A stretch of 37,577 bases of DNA from Azonexaceae bacterium (GCA_009469665.1 SSTB01000153.1:1-37577); one strand, 5' to 3'; shown: positions 1 through 10,188, counted from the first letter of the stretch. Notes: a model not told the origin generated them from the sequence alone. Numbers and translations: made by a program.

Positions 1-117
1 CCGGCTGCGCCGGGTGAGTGGCTACGACATCACATTCGCTTCGCGAATATGAGTCTGCGCCGCAATGAGCCGCTACGCGGCGCATTGTCCGCGCCGAAAC
101 AGGCAGCACGAACGTGG
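1..117. repeat. Cluster of three palindromes beyond ftsW
   Basis: Three hairpin-forming palindromes follow one another here: CCGGC-tgc-GCCGG (1-13), ATTCGC-ttc-GCGAAT (34-48), and CAATG-a-GCCGC-tac-GCGGC-g-CATTG (63-87, one mismatch). None is followed by a T-run on either strand, so they are not simple terminators. This spacing of short GC-rich palindromes resembles REP/BIME extragenic repeats. A frame on the minus strand begins with an ATG overlapping the ftsW stop (119-121) and stays open to the window edge, but its translation lacks the MurG start (glycine-rich GGTGGH motif), so I do not call a gene. Confidence 0.55.
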
Positions 118-1281
118 TCATAGTTTTCCACCTCGCATGAGCTGCCTGTTTTCCCAATCCACCCGCAGGAGAATGGCTAGCGCCACGCAGTTGGCCAGGA
201 TGCCCGAGCCGCCGAAGCTCATCAGCGGCAGGGTCAGGCCCTTGGTGGGGAGCAGCCCCATATTCACACCCATGTTGATGAAGGACTGCACGCCCATCCA
301 GATGCCGATGCCCATGGCCACCAGGGCCGGATAGAGGCGGTCGAGCTGGACACAGCGGCGGCCGATGGCGAAGGCCCGCTGCACCAGCAGGGCGAAGAGC
401 AGGACCACGACGAGCACGCCGACGAAGCCCAGTTCCTCCGCGATGACGGCGAGGAGGAAGTCGGTGTGGGCTTCCGGCAGATAGAAGAGCTTTTCCACGC
501 TGGCGCCGAGGCCGACGCCGAACATTTCGCCCCGGCCGAAGGCGATGAGGGAGTGGGAAAGTTGATAACCCCGGCCGTATTCGTCACCCCAGGGATCCAT
601 GAAGCCGAAGATGCGGTCCCGCCGATAGGGCGAGACGATGATGAGCACGGTGAACGCCACCAACAGACCCGCCACCAGGACGACGAACAGGCGCGCCCGC
701 AGCCCCCCCAGAAAAAGAATGCCCATGGCGATGGAAATGATGACCACGAAGGCGCCGAAATCGGGTTCTTTCAGGAGCAGCATGCCGACCACGAACATGG
801 CACCGAACATGGGCAGGAAGGCTTTCTTCAGATCGTGCATGACCGAAATCTTGCGTACCGTGTAATCGGCGGCGTAAAGGACGGCGAAGAGCTTCATCAG
901 TTCTGAGGGTTGCAGATTGGCGAAGCCCAGCGACAGCCAGCGGCGGGCGCCATTCACGTCGCGCCCTATGCCGGGGATGAGGACGACGGCCAGGAGGAGC
1001 ACGCCCCCGAGAAAAAGCAGGGGCGCGATCCGCTGCCAGACGGCCAGGGGAACCTGGAAGACGAAGCCGGCGACCACCAGGCCGATGCACAGGAAAATGG
1101 CGTGGCGGAAGAGAAAATAGGTGGGCTGGTGCCCGAAGGCCCGACTGGCCTCGGCCGTGGCTATGGACGAGGAATAGACCATGACCAGCCCGGTAAAGAG
1201 CAGCAGCAGCGCACTCCAGAGGAGAACGTGGTCGATCTCGGCCACTTCGCGGCGCGGGGAGTCGAGGGCGGCGAGCATCAT
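118..1281 (-). CDS. ftsW: FtsW, septal peptidoglycan glycosyltransferase (SEDS family)
   Basis: Integral membrane glycosyltransferase that polymerises lipid II at the division septum together with FtsI. The 387-residue product has the multi-helix SEDS pattern. Family motifs are visible: [15 protein letters not shown], the EPDFG segment, the LPEAHTDF loop, and the C-terminal [13 protein letters not shown] followed by SFGGSG. I chose the first ATG (1279-1281) because it overlaps the murD stop as ATGA; a second ATG follows immediately (1276-1278), so the start could shift by one codon. An upstream in-frame extension into murD is possible on paper but has no support. It is the last gene of the overlapping dcw chain; murG, the usual next gene, is not found in the remaining 117 bp. 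Confidence 0.97.
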   Translation of the reverse strand: MMLAALDSPRREVAEIDHVLLWSALLLLFTGLVMVYSSSIATAEASRAFGHQPTYFLFRHAIFLCIGLVVAGFVFQVPLAVWQRIAPLLFLGGVLLLAVVLIPGIGRDVNGARRWLSLGFANLQPSELMKLFAVLYAADYTVRKISVMHDLKKAFLPMFGAMFVVGMLLLKEPDFGAFVVIISIAMGILFLGGLRARLFVVLVAGLLVAFTVLIIVSPYRRDRIFGFMDPWGDEYGRGYQLSHSLIAFGRGEMFGVGLGASVEKLFYLPEAHTDFLLAVIAEELGFVGVLVVVLLFALLVQRAFAIGRRCVQLDRLYPALVAMGIGIWMGVQSFINMGVNMGLLPTKGLTLPLMSFGGSGILANCVALAILLRVDWENRQLMRGGKL

Positions 1282-2630
1282 GAGGGCAGCCCCTGCACCG
1301 CGTCGATGAAGGCTTGTGCGCGGTGGGCGTAGTTCTTGTACATGTCGAGGCTGGCGCAAGCGGGCGAGAGCAGCACGCAGTCGCCCGCCTTGGCCTGGAC
1401 GGCCAGCCACAGAACCGCATCCGTCATGTCGGCGCAGCGCCGCAGCGGAATGCCGGCCCCGGCGATGACCGCCTCGATGGCAGCGGCGTCGCGGCCGATG
1501 AGGGCTGCGGCGCGGCCGTGCTTCTGCAGGGCCGGCAGGAGGGGCGAGAAATCCTGGCCCTTGCCGTCGCCGCCTAGGACGATGGCCACCGGCCGGCCCA
1601 GACCTTCGATGGCGGCCAGGGTGGCGCCGACGTTGGTGCCCTTGGAGTCATCCACATAGAGCACACCCGCCTTCTCGGCCACGGTCTCGACGCGATGGGG
1701 CAGGCCCTGGAAATTCTTGAGGGCCTCGACCACTGCCGTCGGCGCCACGCCGACTGCTTCGCACAGGGCCAGGGCTGCCATGGCATTGGCGGCATTGTGC
1801 AAGCCGGCGATCCGGAGGTCGGCCAAGGCCACCAGGCGCTCCTGCCCACGGCAGATGAAGCCGTCCGCCAGGCCATAGTCGGCGCCGCGGGGTGCAGCGT
1901 CCAGGCCGAAGGTGACCAGGGCGCGCCCGCAACGGCCGTTGGCCATGGACCAGTCGTCGTCGCGGTTGAGGACCATGACGCCCTTGCCCTGGAAGATGCG
2001 GGCCTTCGCTGCGGCATAGTTGGCCAGGCTGCCTTCATAACGATCGAGATGATCTTCGGAGACGTTGAGCAGGGTCGCCGCGGCGGCGTTCAGGCGATCC
2101 GTCGTCTCCAGCTGGAAGCTGGACAATTCCACCACCCACACCGCCGGCAGCTTGCCCGCATCCAGCGCGTCCATGAGCGCATCCAGGGCCGACGGGGAAA
2201 TATTGCCGCAGGCCACGGCGGCCACACCGGCGCCATTGAGCAGGTGGGCGGTCAAGGCCGTTGTGGTCGTCTTGCCGTTGCTGCCGGTGATGCCGACAAT
2301 CTTCGAGGCCGGCGCAAATTCCCCCACGCCGGCTGCAAAAAGCTCGATTTCGGAAATCACCGGCGCCGAGGCATTGGCCACCTCGGGTGTCGCCTTGGGT
2401 ACCCCCGGCGACAGGGCGATGAGATCGACACCGGCGAAGCTTGCGTCGACGAAGGGGCCGGCGATCAGTTCGGCCCCCTGCACGGCCGCGGAGAGGGCGT
2501 CGACGTTGGGCGGATTCTCCCGCGAGTCGGCCACCCGCACGCGGGCGCCCAGGCGGCCCAGCCACTTGGCCATGGCCAGCCCGGATTCACCGAGCCCGAC
2601 GACGAGGATGTGTTTGCCCTTAAGTTCCAT
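1278..2630 (-). CDS. murD: MurD, UDP-MurNAc-L-alanine:D-glutamate ligase
   Basis: Cytoplasmic Mur ligase that adds D-glutamate to UDP-MurNAc-L-Ala using ATP. The 450-residue length is normal. An N-terminal Rossmann-like domain starts with VVGLGESG (about residues 10-17), followed by the ATP-binding P-loop GSNGKTT (116-122). The central domain contains ELSSFQLE and [10 protein letters not shown], and the C-terminal domain has DDSKGTN and GGDGKG, all typical of MurD. The open frame continues upstream into mraY. I chose the ATG at 2628-2630 because it gives the standard N-terminus and overlaps the mraY stop by one base (TAATG). Confidence 0.97.
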   Translation of the reverse strand: MELKGKHILVVGLGESGLAMAKWLGRLGARVRVADSRENPPNVDALSAAVQGAELIAGPFVDASFAGVDLIALSPGVPKATPEVANASAPVISEIELFAAGVGEFAPASKIVGITGSNGKTTTTALTAHLLNGAGVAAVACGNISPSALDALMDALDAGKLPAVWVVELSSFQLETTDRLNAAAATLLNVSEDHLDRYEGSLANYAAAKARIFQGKGVMVLNRDDDWSMANGRCGRALVTFGLDAAPRGADYGLADGFICRGQERLVALADLRIAGLHNAANAMAALALCEAVGVAPTAVVEALKNFQGLPHRVETVAEKAGVLYVDDSKGTNVGATLAAIEGLGRPVAIVLGGDGKGQDFSPLLPALQKHGRAAALIGRDAAAIEAVIAGAGIPLRRCADMTDAVLWLAVQAKAGDCVLLSPACASLDMYKNYAHRAQAFIDAVQGLPS

Positions 2631-3733
2631 TACCGCAGTTTCAGGGTGGAGAGACCGAGGAGAACCAACATGATGGTGATGATCCAGAAGCGGACCACGA
2701 CCTGGGTCTCCTTCCAGCCGGATTGTTCGAAATGGTGGTGCAGGGGTGCCATGCGCAGGATGCGGCGGCCGGCGCCGTATTTCCTCTTCGTGTATTTGAA
2801 ATAGGCCACCTGCACCATCACCGACAGGGTTTCGCCGACGAAGACGCCGCCCATGATGAGGAGCACGACTTCCTGGCGCACGATGACCGCCACTGTCCCC
2901 AGGGCCGCCCCCAGGGCCAGGGCGCCGACGTCGCCCATGAACACCTCTGCCGGATAGGCGTTGAACCACAGGAAACCGAGCCCCGCCCCAGCCATGGCGC
3001 CGAGGAAGATGCACAACTCGCCCGCGCCCGGCACGTAGGGAATGAACAGATACTTTGCGTACACCGCGTGGCCCGTGACGTAGGCGAAGATGACGAAGGC
3101 AGCGGCCACCAGCACTGTGGGCATGATGGCGAGGCCGTCCAGGCCGTCCGTCAGGTTTACCGCATTGGAGGTGCCGACGATGACGAAGTAGGTCAGGGTG
3201 ATGAAGCCGACGATGCCCAGCGGGTAGGCCACGGTCTTGAAGAAGGGCACGATCAGTTCGGTCTGACCCGGCGACTTGGCCGAAAAAGCCAGGAACAGGG
3301 CCGCGCCTATGCCCAGCACCGACTGCCAGAAGAACTTCCAGCGGCTGGCCAGACCATTGGGGTCGCGATAGACCACCTTCTTCCAGTCGTCGTACCAGCC
3401 GATGATGCCGTAGCCCAGGGTCACCACCAGCACCGTCCACACGTATTTGTTGCTGAGGTCGCCCCACAGCAGCGTGGTGATGCCGATGGCGATGAGGATC
3501 AGCACGCCGCCCATGGTCGGCGTCCCGGACTTCACCAGATGGGTCTGGGGACCGTCGGTGCGCACCGCCTGGCCGATCTTCTTGGCGGCCAGCCAGCGGA
3601 TCACCGCCGGACCGGCGGCAAAGCTGATGATGAGCGCCGTCATGGCCGCCAGCACCGTGCGCAGGGTGATGTAGTTGAAGACGTTGAAGAAGCGCACGTC
3701 CTGGGCAAGGTACTGGGCAAGGGCGAGGAGCAT
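2630..3733 (-). CDS. mraY: MraY, phospho-MurNAc-pentapeptide transferase
   Basis: Inner-membrane enzyme that transfers phospho-MurNAc-pentapeptide to undecaprenyl phosphate, giving lipid I. The 367-residue product has about ten hydrophobic helices. Catalytic signatures are present: the Asp pair in GWYDDWKK (residues 115-116), the [13 protein letters not shown] segment (about 190-201) and the C-terminal MAPLHHHFE histidine motif. The start ATG (3731-3733) overlaps the murF stop as TAATG, and the stop overlaps murD in the same way, so all three genes should be translationally coupled. Confidence 0.97.
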   Translation of the reverse strand: MLLALAQYLAQDVRFFNVFNYITLRTVLAAMTALIISFAAGPAVIRWLAAKKIGQAVRTDGPQTHLVKSGTPTMGGVLILIAIGITTLLWGDLSNKYVWTVLVVTLGYGIIGWYDDWKKVVYRDPNGLASRWKFFWQSVLGIGAALFLAFSAKSPGQTELIVPFFKTVAYPLGIVGFITLTYFVIVGTSNAVNLTDGLDGLAIMPTVLVAAAFVIFAYVTGHAVYAKYLFIPYVPGAGELCIFLGAMAGAGLGFLWFNAYPAEVFMGDVGALALGAALGTVAVIVRQEVVLLIMGGVFVGETLSVMVQVAYFKYTKRKYGAGRRILRMAPLHHHFEQSGWKETQVVVRFWIITIMLVLLGLSTLKLR

Positions 3734-5091
3734 TACGCACCCTCCGGGAGAGTGATGGCATCGGCGACCCGTTCCATCTTCATGAAGCGCGAGCCCTTCA
3801 CCAGTACGGCGGTGTCGGGGGCAAGTTCCGGCCGCAGGGCCGCCACCAGGTCTTCCACGCTGCGATAGGACTGGCCGCCCTCGCCGAAATTGCGGGCCGC
3901 CACTTGGGAAGACTCGCCCAGGGTGTAGAGGCGGTCGATGCCCTGGCTCTTGGCGTAGCCGCCGATCTCGTCGTGGTACTGGGCGCTGGCTTCGCCGATT
4001 TCGCCCATGTCGCCGAGAACGAGGATCTTGCGGCCGATGGTGGAAGCCAGCACGTCGATCCCGGCCCGTACGGAATCCGGATTGGCGTTGTAAGTATCGT
4101 CGAGCACCACGGCGCCGCCGATCCCGGGACGCCGCTGCAGACGCCCCTTGACCCCGGCGAAGGCGGCCAACCCTTCTACCACGGCAGCCAGAGGAACGCC
4201 GGCGGCGAGGCAGGTCGCCGCCGCTGCGACGGCATTGCGGGCGTTGTGCCGACCTGGCACGGCCAGGGCGATGTCGGCCTCCCCCTGGGGCGCGACCAGA
4301 TGCAGGGCAAGGTCCAGCCCGTGCTGGCGCACTTCGCCGCGTACGTCGGCGGGGCTATCGATGCCGAAGGTCAGGACGGTGTGCTGGCCGGCAAGGCTGC
4401 GCCAGGTGTCGGCATAGGCGTCATCGGCATTGACCACGGCCACGCCATTTCCTTGCACGCCGCCGTAGAGGGCACCCTTCTCCCTCGCCACTTCGTCCAG
4501 GTCGCCCATGCCTTCCAGGTGGGCGCGCTGGGCATTGGTAACCACCGCCACCGTCGGCGCGCCGATGGGGGCGAGATAGGCGATTTCGCCGGGATGGTTC
4601 ATGCCCATTTCGATCACCGCCGCCCGGTGCCCCGCGTTGAGGCCCAGCAGCGTCAGCGGCAGGCCGATGTCGTTGTTGAGATTGCCGCGGGTCGCCAGCA
4701 CGGCGTCGCCGAAGGCCGCCTTGAGGATGGCGGCAATCATTTCCTTGGTCGTCGTCTTGCCGTTGGAGCCGGTCACCGCCAGCACAGGCAGCGTGAACCG
4801 GCTGCGCCAGGCCGCGGCCAGACACCCAAGGGCAAGGCGTGTGTCATCGACTACCAGGGCCGAGACGCCCGCCGGGAGGCGGCTTTCGTCGCTGACCATG
4901 AGCGCTGCCGCGCCGGAGACGATGGCCTGATCGAGAAAATCATGGGCATCGAAACGCTCTCCCCGCAAGGCGACGAAGAGCAGACCGTCGGCAGCGGCCC
5001 GGGTGTCGGTGGACACGCCGCTGACGGCCACGTCGGAACCGACCTGGCGGGCGCCGATGGCCTGGGCGATTTCGGAAAGAAGCCAGTTCAT
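3733..5091 (-). CDS. murF: MurF, UDP-MurNAc-tripeptide:D-Ala-D-Ala ligase
   Basis: Adds the D-Ala-D-Ala dipeptide to UDP-MurNAc-tripeptide in the cytoplasm, completing the pentapeptide used by MraY. The product is 452 residues. It has an N-terminal UDP-binding domain with the VSTDTR motif, the P-loop [10 protein letters not shown] (about 108-117), the [10 protein letters not shown] segment and the [10 protein letters not shown] motif of the C-terminal domain, which together separate MurF from MurC, MurD and MurE. The ATG at 5089-5091 overlaps the murE stop as ATGA. Length and domain order are ordinary for the family. Confidence 0.97.
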   Translation of the reverse strand: MNWLLSEIAQAIGARQVGSDVAVSGVSTDTRAAADGLLFVALRGERFDAHDFLDQAIVSGAAALMVSDESRLPAGVSALVVDDTRLALGCLAAAWRSRFTLPVLAVTGSNGKTTTKEMIAAILKAAFGDAVLATRGNLNNDIGLPLTLLGLNAGHRAAVIEMGMNHPGEIAYLAPIGAPTVAVVTNAQRAHLEGMGDLDEVAREKGALYGGVQGNGVAVVNADDAYADTWRSLAGQHTVLTFGIDSPADVRGEVRQHGLDLALHLVAPQGEADIALAVPGRHNARNAVAAAATCLAAGVPLAAVVEGLAAFAGVKGRLQRRPGIGGAVVLDDTYNANPDSVRAGIDVLASTIGRKILVLGDMGEIGEASAQYHDEIGGYAKSQGIDRLYTLGESSQVAARNFGEGGQSYRSVEDLVAALRPELAPDTAVLVKGSRFMKMERVADAITLPEGA

Positions 5092-6557
5092 CGCTTTTTC
5101 TCCTGGCGTTGGGCAAGGGCTGCCCGGGCTTCGGCCAGGTCGGAGAAGGGCGTGCGCACACCCTTGCGTTCCTGGTACGGTTCGTGGCCCTTGCCTGCGA
5201 GCAACACCACGTCCGCGTCGGCTGCGACGGCCACGGCGGCCCGGATGGCCTCGGCCCTGTCTTCGATGACCCGGGCTGCCGGCGCACCGGGCAGGATGTC
5301 GGCGATGATGGCCGCCGGCTCCTCCTGACGCGGGTTGTCGCTGGTGACGATGACGACATCGGCACCTCGTGTGGCCACTTCGCCCATCAGGGGCCGCTTG
5401 CCGCGATCCCTATCGCCGCCGCAACCGAAGACGACGGCCAGCTTGCCGCCCCGGGCCGCCGCCACTTCGCGCAGGGCCTCCAAGGCCTTAGCCAGGGCAT
5501 CGGGCGTATGGGCGTAATCCACGACCAGCAGCGGCTCAGCCGTACCCCCCAGGCGTTCCATACGCCCCGGAGGAGGCGCGAGGGCCTGGAGGCGGGCGGC
5601 GATGTCGGATGCCTCGAGACCTGCGTCATACAGCACCGCGGCGACGGCGAGCAGGTTCGAAACGTTGTAACGCCCCAGGATTGCGGTACGCACGGCATGC
5701 CGCCCATTGGGCAGCACGAGGGTGAAGGACTGGCCCTCGGGCGTCGCCTCCAGATGTTCCGCCCGCGCCGCGGCGCGGGAGGCCTGCTCGCCTCCGTCCA
5801 CCGTGGTACCGAGAATCCGGCTGGCGGAGGATTCCGTGAACAGTAAACGCCCGAAGGGATCGTCCAGATTGATTACCGCGGTGCGCAGGGACGGCCACTT
5901 GAACAGACGCTCCTTGGCCGCGGAGTAGGCCTCCATGGTGCCGTGGTAATCGAGGTGGTCCCGGGTCAGGTTGGTGAAGACCGCCACGTCGACCCGCAGG
6001 CCGTTCATGCGCCCTTCCTCGATGCCGATGGAACTCGCCTCCAGGGCACAGGCCCGGGCCCCCCTCCCCTGGAAATCGGCCAGGGCGGTCACCAGGGCAG
6101 TGGCTTCCGGCGTGGTGAAGCCGGTTTCCTGCAATTCGTCCGGAAAGCCCGCGCCCAAGGTACCGATCACCGCGCAGGCGCCGGGGTAGGCCCGGGCCAG
6201 CCATTGGCTCACCGTGGTCTTGCCGTTGGTGCCGGTGATGGCCACCAGGGAAAGCCGCTCGCTGGGACGGCCGAGAACCTCGTGGGCCAGGGGGCCGGCC
6301 AGGGCGCGCAGGCCGCTGACCGAGCGATGGGGGGCGCGCCAGCCCGCATCCCAGGCAAAGTCGCCACCCGGCTGCCAGAGCACCGCCGCCGCACCCCGGG
6401 CCAGGGCGTCGGGGATGTAGCGCCGGCCATCGGCAAGGTCGCCGGGGTAGGCGAGGAAAAGGCTCCCCGGTGCCACCCGGCGACTGTCGTCGGTCACGCC
6501 GTTGGGACGGATGCCCCGAGCCTCCAGGTCGGCCAGCAGTCCACGCACCGTGGTCAT
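5088..6557 (-). CDS. murE: MurE, UDP-MurNAc-dipeptide:meso-diaminopimelate ligase
   Basis: Adds the third residue of the stem peptide. The 489-residue product has the N-terminal DDSRRV uridine-binding segment, the P-loop GTNGKTT (about 109-115), the NLTRDHLDYH segment and, near the C-terminus, SDNPR. In the family, DNPR at this place goes with meso-diaminopimelate as substrate, as expected in a Gram-negative bacterium. The ATG at 6555-6557 is preceded by a good AGGAGG-type ribosome site, which lies inside the insert separating murE from ftsI. The TGA ending the 27-codon frame in that insert overlaps this ATG. Confidence 0.96.
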   Translation of the reverse strand: MTTVRGLLADLEARGIRPNGVTDDSRRVAPGSLFLAYPGDLADGRRYIPDALARGAAAVLWQPGGDFAWDAGWRAPHRSVSGLRALAGPLAHEVLGRPSERLSLVAITGTNGKTTVSQWLARAYPGACAVIGTLGAGFPDELQETGFTTPEATALVTALADFQGRGARACALEASSIGIEEGRMNGLRVDVAVFTNLTRDHLDYHGTMEAYSAAKERLFKWPSLRTAVINLDDPFGRLLFTESSASRILGTTVDGGEQASRAAARAEHLEATPEGQSFTLVLPNGRHAVRTAILGRYNVSNLLAVAAVLYDAGLEASDIAARLQALAPPPGRMERLGGTAEPLLVVDYAHTPDALAKALEALREVAAARGGKLAVVFGCGGDRDRGKRPLMGEVATRGADVVIVTSDNPRQEEPAAIIADILPGAPAARVIEDRAEAIRAAVAVAADADVVLLAGKGHEPYQERKGVRTPFSDLAEARAALAQRQEKKR

Positions 6558-6637
6558 AGGAGGACCCTCCTGGCGCTGCGCGCCTTCCTCCCCGAGGGAG
6601 GGAGCGCCCCCTTCGGGCGGCCGGGCGGGGCGCTCAT
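6554..6637 (-). CDS. 27-codon linker frame between ftsI and murE, probably repeat-derived
   Basis: The ATG at 6635-6637 overlaps the ftsI stop as ATGA, and the TGA at 6554-6556 overlaps the murE start as ATGA. A ribosome leaving ftsI could therefore read straight through to murE. The predicted peptide starts MSAPPGRPKGALPPSG and is rich in Pro, Gly and Arg, with no recognisable domain. The DNA contains a GGCGC-tgc-GCGCC palindrome (6572-6584) and looks like a GC-rich intergenic repeat rather than an evolved protein. Whether the peptide is made, or the frame only keeps translation coupled, cannot be told from sequence. I list it because the double overlap is hard to dismiss. Confidence 0.35.
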   Translation of the reverse strand: MSAPPGRPKGALPPSGRKARSARRVLL

Positions 6638-8388
6638 AGGCGCCCTCCTCCGGCAGCGGCGCCTTGCTGGGCCACCTGGAGCGGCAGATCAGGCTTGATC
6701 CCCAGGGTACGCAGGGCTCCGGCGGCGATTCCTGAGAAGGCCGGCCCCGCGACGTCGCCGCCGTAGTGGGCGGCGCCCGTAGGCTCGTCGAGCATCACCG
6801 CCACCACCAGGCGCGGATCGCTGAGGGGCGCAACGCCCACGAAGGACGACACGTACTTGCGGGCATAGACGCCGTTCTCAATCTTGTAGGCGGTGCCCGT
6901 CTTGCCCCCCACGCGATAGCCCACCACGCGGGCCTTGGGCGCGGTCCCCTCCGGCTGTACCGCCATTTCGAGCATGGCGCGGATTTCCCGGGCGGTCTCC
7001 GGCGAGAAGACTTGGGCCCCCTTGGCCGGCGGCTCATCCAGGCGCAGGAGCGAGAGCGGAACGAGGTCGCCGTCCCGGGCGAAGACGGTATAGGCCCGGG
7101 CGATCTGGATCAGGCTGACCGAAATGCCATGGCCGTAGGACATGGTGGCCTGTTCGATGGGCCGCCAGTTCTTCCAGGGGCGCAGCCGGCCCGACACTTC
7201 TCCCGGAAAGCCGAGTTGCGGCTGCTGCCCGAAGCCGACCGCGTCGTACATTTCCCACATCTCGCGGGGCGAGAAATTGAAGGCCAGCTTGGCGGTGCCC
7301 ACATTGGACGACTTCTGGATCACCTGGGCCACCGTCAGGGCGCCGTGGGGATGGGCATCCGCGATAGTGGCGCTGCCGATGGTCATGCGGCCCGGGGCAC
7401 AGTCGATCACGGTGTCGAAGCGCACCTTGCCGCGCTCCAGGGCCAGGGCGGCGGTAAAGGGCTTCATGATGGAGCCGGGCTCGAAGGTGTCGGTCAGGGC
7501 GCGATTGCGCAGTTGGGCACCGGACAGGTGCTCGCGATTGTTGGGGTTGTAGGTGGGCAGATTGACCAGGGCGAGCACTTCGCCGCTGCGGGCGTCGAGG
7601 ACGATGGCCCCGCCAGCGCGGGCCTTGTGCTCAGCGACCGCCGCCTTGAGATGGCTGTAGGCCAGGTACTGGATCTTGGAATCCAGCGCCAGACGGACGT
7701 CCTTGCCGTCCCGCGGGGGCTTCAGCGCCCCCACGTCCTCGACGATGCGTCCGCGCCGGTCCTTGATGACGCTGCGGCTGCCGGCCCGCCCTTCCAGGCT
7801 CTTCTGGAAGGCGAGCTCGACCCCCTCCAGCCCCCTGTCGTCCACGCCGGTGAAGCCCACCATATGGGCAGTCATGTCTCCGGCCGGGTAATAGCGACGG
7901 TATTCCTTTTCCTGGTGCACGCCGGGCAGCTTGAGGGCCGAGACCTGATCGGCGACATCGGGCGGCACCTGACGCTTCAGAAAAGCAAAGGTCTTGTCTC
8001 CCGCCAGCCGCTGCTCCATGTCCCGCGGCTGTAGCTCGAGCAGGGCGGCCAGATGCCGTTTCTGCTCCGGCCCCATCTGACGGGCATCTGCGGGAATAGC
8101 CCAGATGGACTTCATGGGCGTGGAGACCGCCAGCAGGTCGCCGTTGCGGTCCACGATCCTGCCCCGGGAGGCCGAGACCTCGATATCGCGCAGATAGCGG
8201 GACTCGCCCTTGCCGCGGAGAAAATCGGTATCGACGATCTGGAGATAAAAGGCGCGCCCCGCCAGCAGCGCGAAGGCGCCCATGAGCACCAGCCCAACCA
8301 GGCGTGACCGCCAGCCCTGCAAGGCCAATTGCAGGACCGGACTTTCGGCGTAACGGTGGGCGGCGCGGCCGCGGCGGCGAACGACCAT
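6634..8388 (-). CDS. ftsI: FtsI (PBP3), septal peptidoglycan transpeptidase
   Basis: Class B penicillin-binding protein that cross-links septal peptidoglycan with FtsW. In the 584-residue product a basic cytoplasmic start is followed by one membrane anchor (about residues 28-50), the PBP dimerisation region (RGRIVDRNGDLLA, about 75-87) and the transpeptidase domain. The three active-site motifs are intact: SxxK as SIMK (306-309), SxN as SSN (360-362), and KTG (496-498). The start ATG (8386-8388) overlaps the ftsL stop as ATGA. The stop is followed by the 76-bp insert before murE, the only gap in this part of the cluster. Confidence 0.97.
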   Translation of the reverse strand: MVVRRRGRAAHRYAESPVLQLALQGWRSRLVGLVLMGAFALLAGRAFYLQIVDTDFLRGKGESRYLRDIEVSASRGRIVDRNGDLLAVSTPMKSIWAIPADARQMGPEQKRHLAALLELQPRDMEQRLAGDKTFAFLKRQVPPDVADQVSALKLPGVHQEKEYRRYYPAGDMTAHMVGFTGVDDRGLEGVELAFQKSLEGRAGSRSVIKDRRGRIVEDVGALKPPRDGKDVRLALDSKIQYLAYSHLKAAVAEHKARAGGAIVLDARSGEVLALVNLPTYNPNNREHLSGAQLRNRALTDTFEPGSIMKPFTAALALERGKVRFDTVIDCAPGRMTIGSATIADAHPHGALTVAQVIQKSSNVGTAKLAFNFSPREMWEMYDAVGFGQQPQLGFPGEVSGRLRPWKNWRPIEQATMSYGHGISVSLIQIARAYTVFARDGDLVPLSLLRLDEPPAKGAQVFSPETAREIRAMLEMAVQPEGTAPKARVVGYRVGGKTGTAYKIENGVYARKYVSSFVGVAPLSDPRLVVAVMLDEPTGAAHYGGDVAGPAFSGIAAGALRTLGIKPDLPLQVAQQGAAAGGGRL

Positions 8389-8681
8389 CAGCGGCGCCCT
8401 CCGCGCGACGCCGCCGGGCCGGCGGCAGGCTCGATGACGCGACCGAAGGCGTCCGGCTGGCGCATGCGCAGACGCTCACGCGCGATCTGTTCGATGCGCG
8501 GGTGGGTCGCCCAGGTGGACATCTCCAATTGCAACTGGCCGAACTCCACGTCGAGTTGCCGCGCCCGCTCCTGCTCCGCCTCCACGTCCTGGAAGAGTTT
8601 GCGGGCTCGGTGCTGGGCGGTGACCACCCCCAGGGCGGAGAGCACCAGCACGATGAGGAGAAGGGTATTGACGCGCAGCAT
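8388..8681 (-). CDS. ftsL: FtsL, division protein
   Basis: Small bitopic inner-membrane protein that joins FtsB and FtsQ in the divisome and helps activate FtsWI. The 97-residue product has a hydrophobic segment at about residues 3-22, then a charged, heptad-like stretch (about 25-60) suited to a coiled coil with FtsB. Sequence conservation in this family is low, so the call rests on size, topology and its position between rsmH and ftsI. The ATG at 8679-8681 overlaps the rsmH stop as ATGA, and its own stop overlaps ftsI. Confidence 0.93.
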   Translation of the reverse strand: MLRVNTLLLIVLVLSALGVVTAQHRARKLFQDVEAEQERARQLDVEFGQLQLEMSTWATHPRIEQIARERLRMRQPDAFGRVIEPAAGPAASRGGRR

Positions 8682-9598
8682 CAGAGCTTTTCCGCCACGC
8701 GCATGACGGCGCTGCGCGCCCGCGGATTGGCCTCGACCTCCGCCGCCGACGGACGCAGCGTCTTGCCCACCGGGCGCAGTACGGGCTGCGGCAACTGCTC
8801 GGCCCGCAGGGGAAGGTCCCGCGGCAGGACATCGGGAACCGCCATGGAGCGTAGGTAGCGCTTGACGATGCGGTCCTCGAGCGAATGGAAGGCGATCACC
8901 ACCAGCCTGCCCCCCTTGCGCAGCAGCCGGGTCGCCTGGGGCAGGGCTACCTCCAGCTGGCGGAGCTCTTGATTGATATGAATCCGTAGAGCTTGAAAGC
9001 TGCGCGTCGCCGCGTCCTGCCCTGGCTCACGGGTGCGCACGGCCGCGCGTACGAGGGCCGCGAACTGGCCTGTTGTGACAAGAGCTTGCTCGCTCCGAGC
9101 AGCCACAACCTTCTTTGCAATCTGGACAGCAAACCGTTCTTCGCCATAGTTTCTTATCACCTCCACGATGTCTCGCTCATCGGCCCGCGCCAGCCATTCC
9201 GCCGCCGTCTCGCCGCGGGTGGTATCCATCCGCATGTCGAGGGGGGCATCGTGGCGGAAGCTGAACCCCCGCTCCTTGTCGTCGATCTGGGGCGACGACA
9301 CCCCTACGTCAAACAGCACCCCATCCGCCGCCGCCAGACCGGCACCGGCTGCCGCGGCGGCCAGATCTCCGAAGGCAGCATGGACGAGACAGAAACGGGG
9401 GTCGTTGATCGCCTCACCCGCGGCGACGGCCTGCGGATCCCGGTCGAGGGCGACCAGGCGACCGGCGCTCCCCAGGCGGGCAAGAATGGCGCGGCTATGG
9501 CCGCCGCGCCCAAAAGTCGCGTCGATATAGGCCCCGTCGGGACGCACGGCCAGGGCCTCGACGGCTTCGTCCAGCAGGACGGTCACGTGGGCGCTCAC
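8681..9598 (-). CDS. rsmH: RsmH (MraW), 16S rRNA m4C1402 methyltransferase
   Basis: S-adenosylmethionine-dependent enzyme that N4-methylates C1402 in the P-site region of 16S rRNA. The 305-residue product starts [13 protein letters not shown], has the SAM-binding [10 protein letters not shown] motif (about 27-35), and contains [21 protein letters not shown] and [11 protein letters not shown], which are characteristic of the family. The frame is open further upstream, but GTG at 9596-9598 gives the conserved N-terminus and has a GGGAGG ribosome site six bases in front. There are 103 bp between the mraZ stop and this start, the largest gap in the cluster. Confidence 0.95.
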   Translation of the reverse strand: MSAHVTVLLDEAVEALAVRPDGAYIDATFGRGGHSRAILARLGSAGRLVALDRDPQAVAAGEAINDPRFCLVHAAFGDLAAAAAGAGLAAADGVLFDVGVSSPQIDDKERGFSFRHDAPLDMRMDTTRGETAAEWLARADERDIVEVIRNYGEERFAVQIAKKVVAARSEQALVTTGQFAALVRAAVRTREPGQDAATRSFQALRIHINQELRQLEVALPQATRLLRKGGRLVVIAFHSLEDRIVKRYLRSMAVPDVLPRDLPLRAEQLPQPVLRPVGKTLRPSAAEVEANPRARSAVMRVAEKL

Positions 9599-9701
9599 CG
9601 GAAGCCTCCCGGCACGAGGATGCGGCAAGTCGACACAGGGGTCGCCGCGTGCTTCCGCCGGACCCCTGTGCGACCTCGAGCCAGGCGGACATGGAGACCG
9701 G

Positions 9702-10148
9702 TCACAGCACCAGGTCTCCAAACCCGGGCGGCAATCCGCCGGACAAGGCCTCGGCCGCCAGGTCGTTCTGCTTCTGCCAGCCTGTCTCACTCCAGATTTC
9801 GAAGTGGCTGCCCATGCCGACCAGATAGACAGTCTTTTCCAGGCGGGCATAGGTACGCAGTTCCGGGGCCAGCAGGATACGACCGGCGGAATCGAGCTCC
9901 TCTGTGCGGGCATTTCCCACCAGAACGCGCTTGAGCGACGCCGCCAGGGGATCGAAGCTGGGGACGCGAAGAATCTGGTCCCGAATCGGTTCCCAAACCG
10001 GCGTGGGGTAGAGGAGCAGGCAGCCGTGGGGATGGGAGGTGAGCGTCAGGGAGCCTTCACCGGCGGCCAGGAGCGCATCCCGGTGGCGGGCCGGGATGGC
10101 CATGCGCCCCTTCGCATCCAGATTCAACGCCGCCGCGCCCTCGAACAC
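9702..10148 (-). CDS. mraZ: MraZ, transcriptional regulator of the dcw cluster
   Basis: DNA-binding protein with two SpoVT/AbrB-type halves that represses its own operon in E. coli. The 148-residue product starts [16 protein letters not shown] when begun at GTG 10146-10148. The repeated half-motifs are DAKGR (11-15) and DSAGR (86-90). I prefer this GTG over the in-frame GTG at 10167-10169 because it matches the family N-terminus, gives the usual length and has a GGGGGGAG ribosome site just upstream. The upstream GTG also lies inside the putative MraZ operator. It is the first gene of the minus-strand dcw operon. Confidence 0.94.
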   Translation of the reverse strand: MFEGAAALNLDAKGRMAIPARHRDALLAAGEGSLTLTSHPHGCLLLYPTPVWEPIRDQILRVPSFDPLAASLKRVLVGNARTEELDSAGRILLAPELRTYARLEKTVYLVGMGSHFEIWSETGWQKQNDLAAEALSGGLPPGFGDLVL

Positions 10149-10153
10149 CCGTC

Positions 10154-10188
10154 TCCCCCCATTACCCACTTTTAGACACCTTTTCCCA
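10154..10188 (-). promoter_or_regulatory. MraZ operator: four TGGG-like boxes at 10-bp spacing
   Basis: Read on the minus strand, boxes start every 10 bases: TGGGA (10188-10184), TGTCT (10178-10174), TGGGT (10168-10164) and GGGGA (10158-10154), with five-base spacers. This matches the described MraZ recognition pattern of TGGGN direct repeats with five-base spacers upstream of mraZ. Two boxes are exact and two degenerate. The array lies between the predicted -10 element and the mraZ start and overlaps its ribosome site, so binding should repress mraZ and the operon. Confidence 0.75.

Noticed and set aside
1..121. Minus-strand frame overlapping the ftsW stop as murG
   Set aside because: The translation lacks the GGTGGH motif and hydrophobic first strand of MurG and reads through palindromes.
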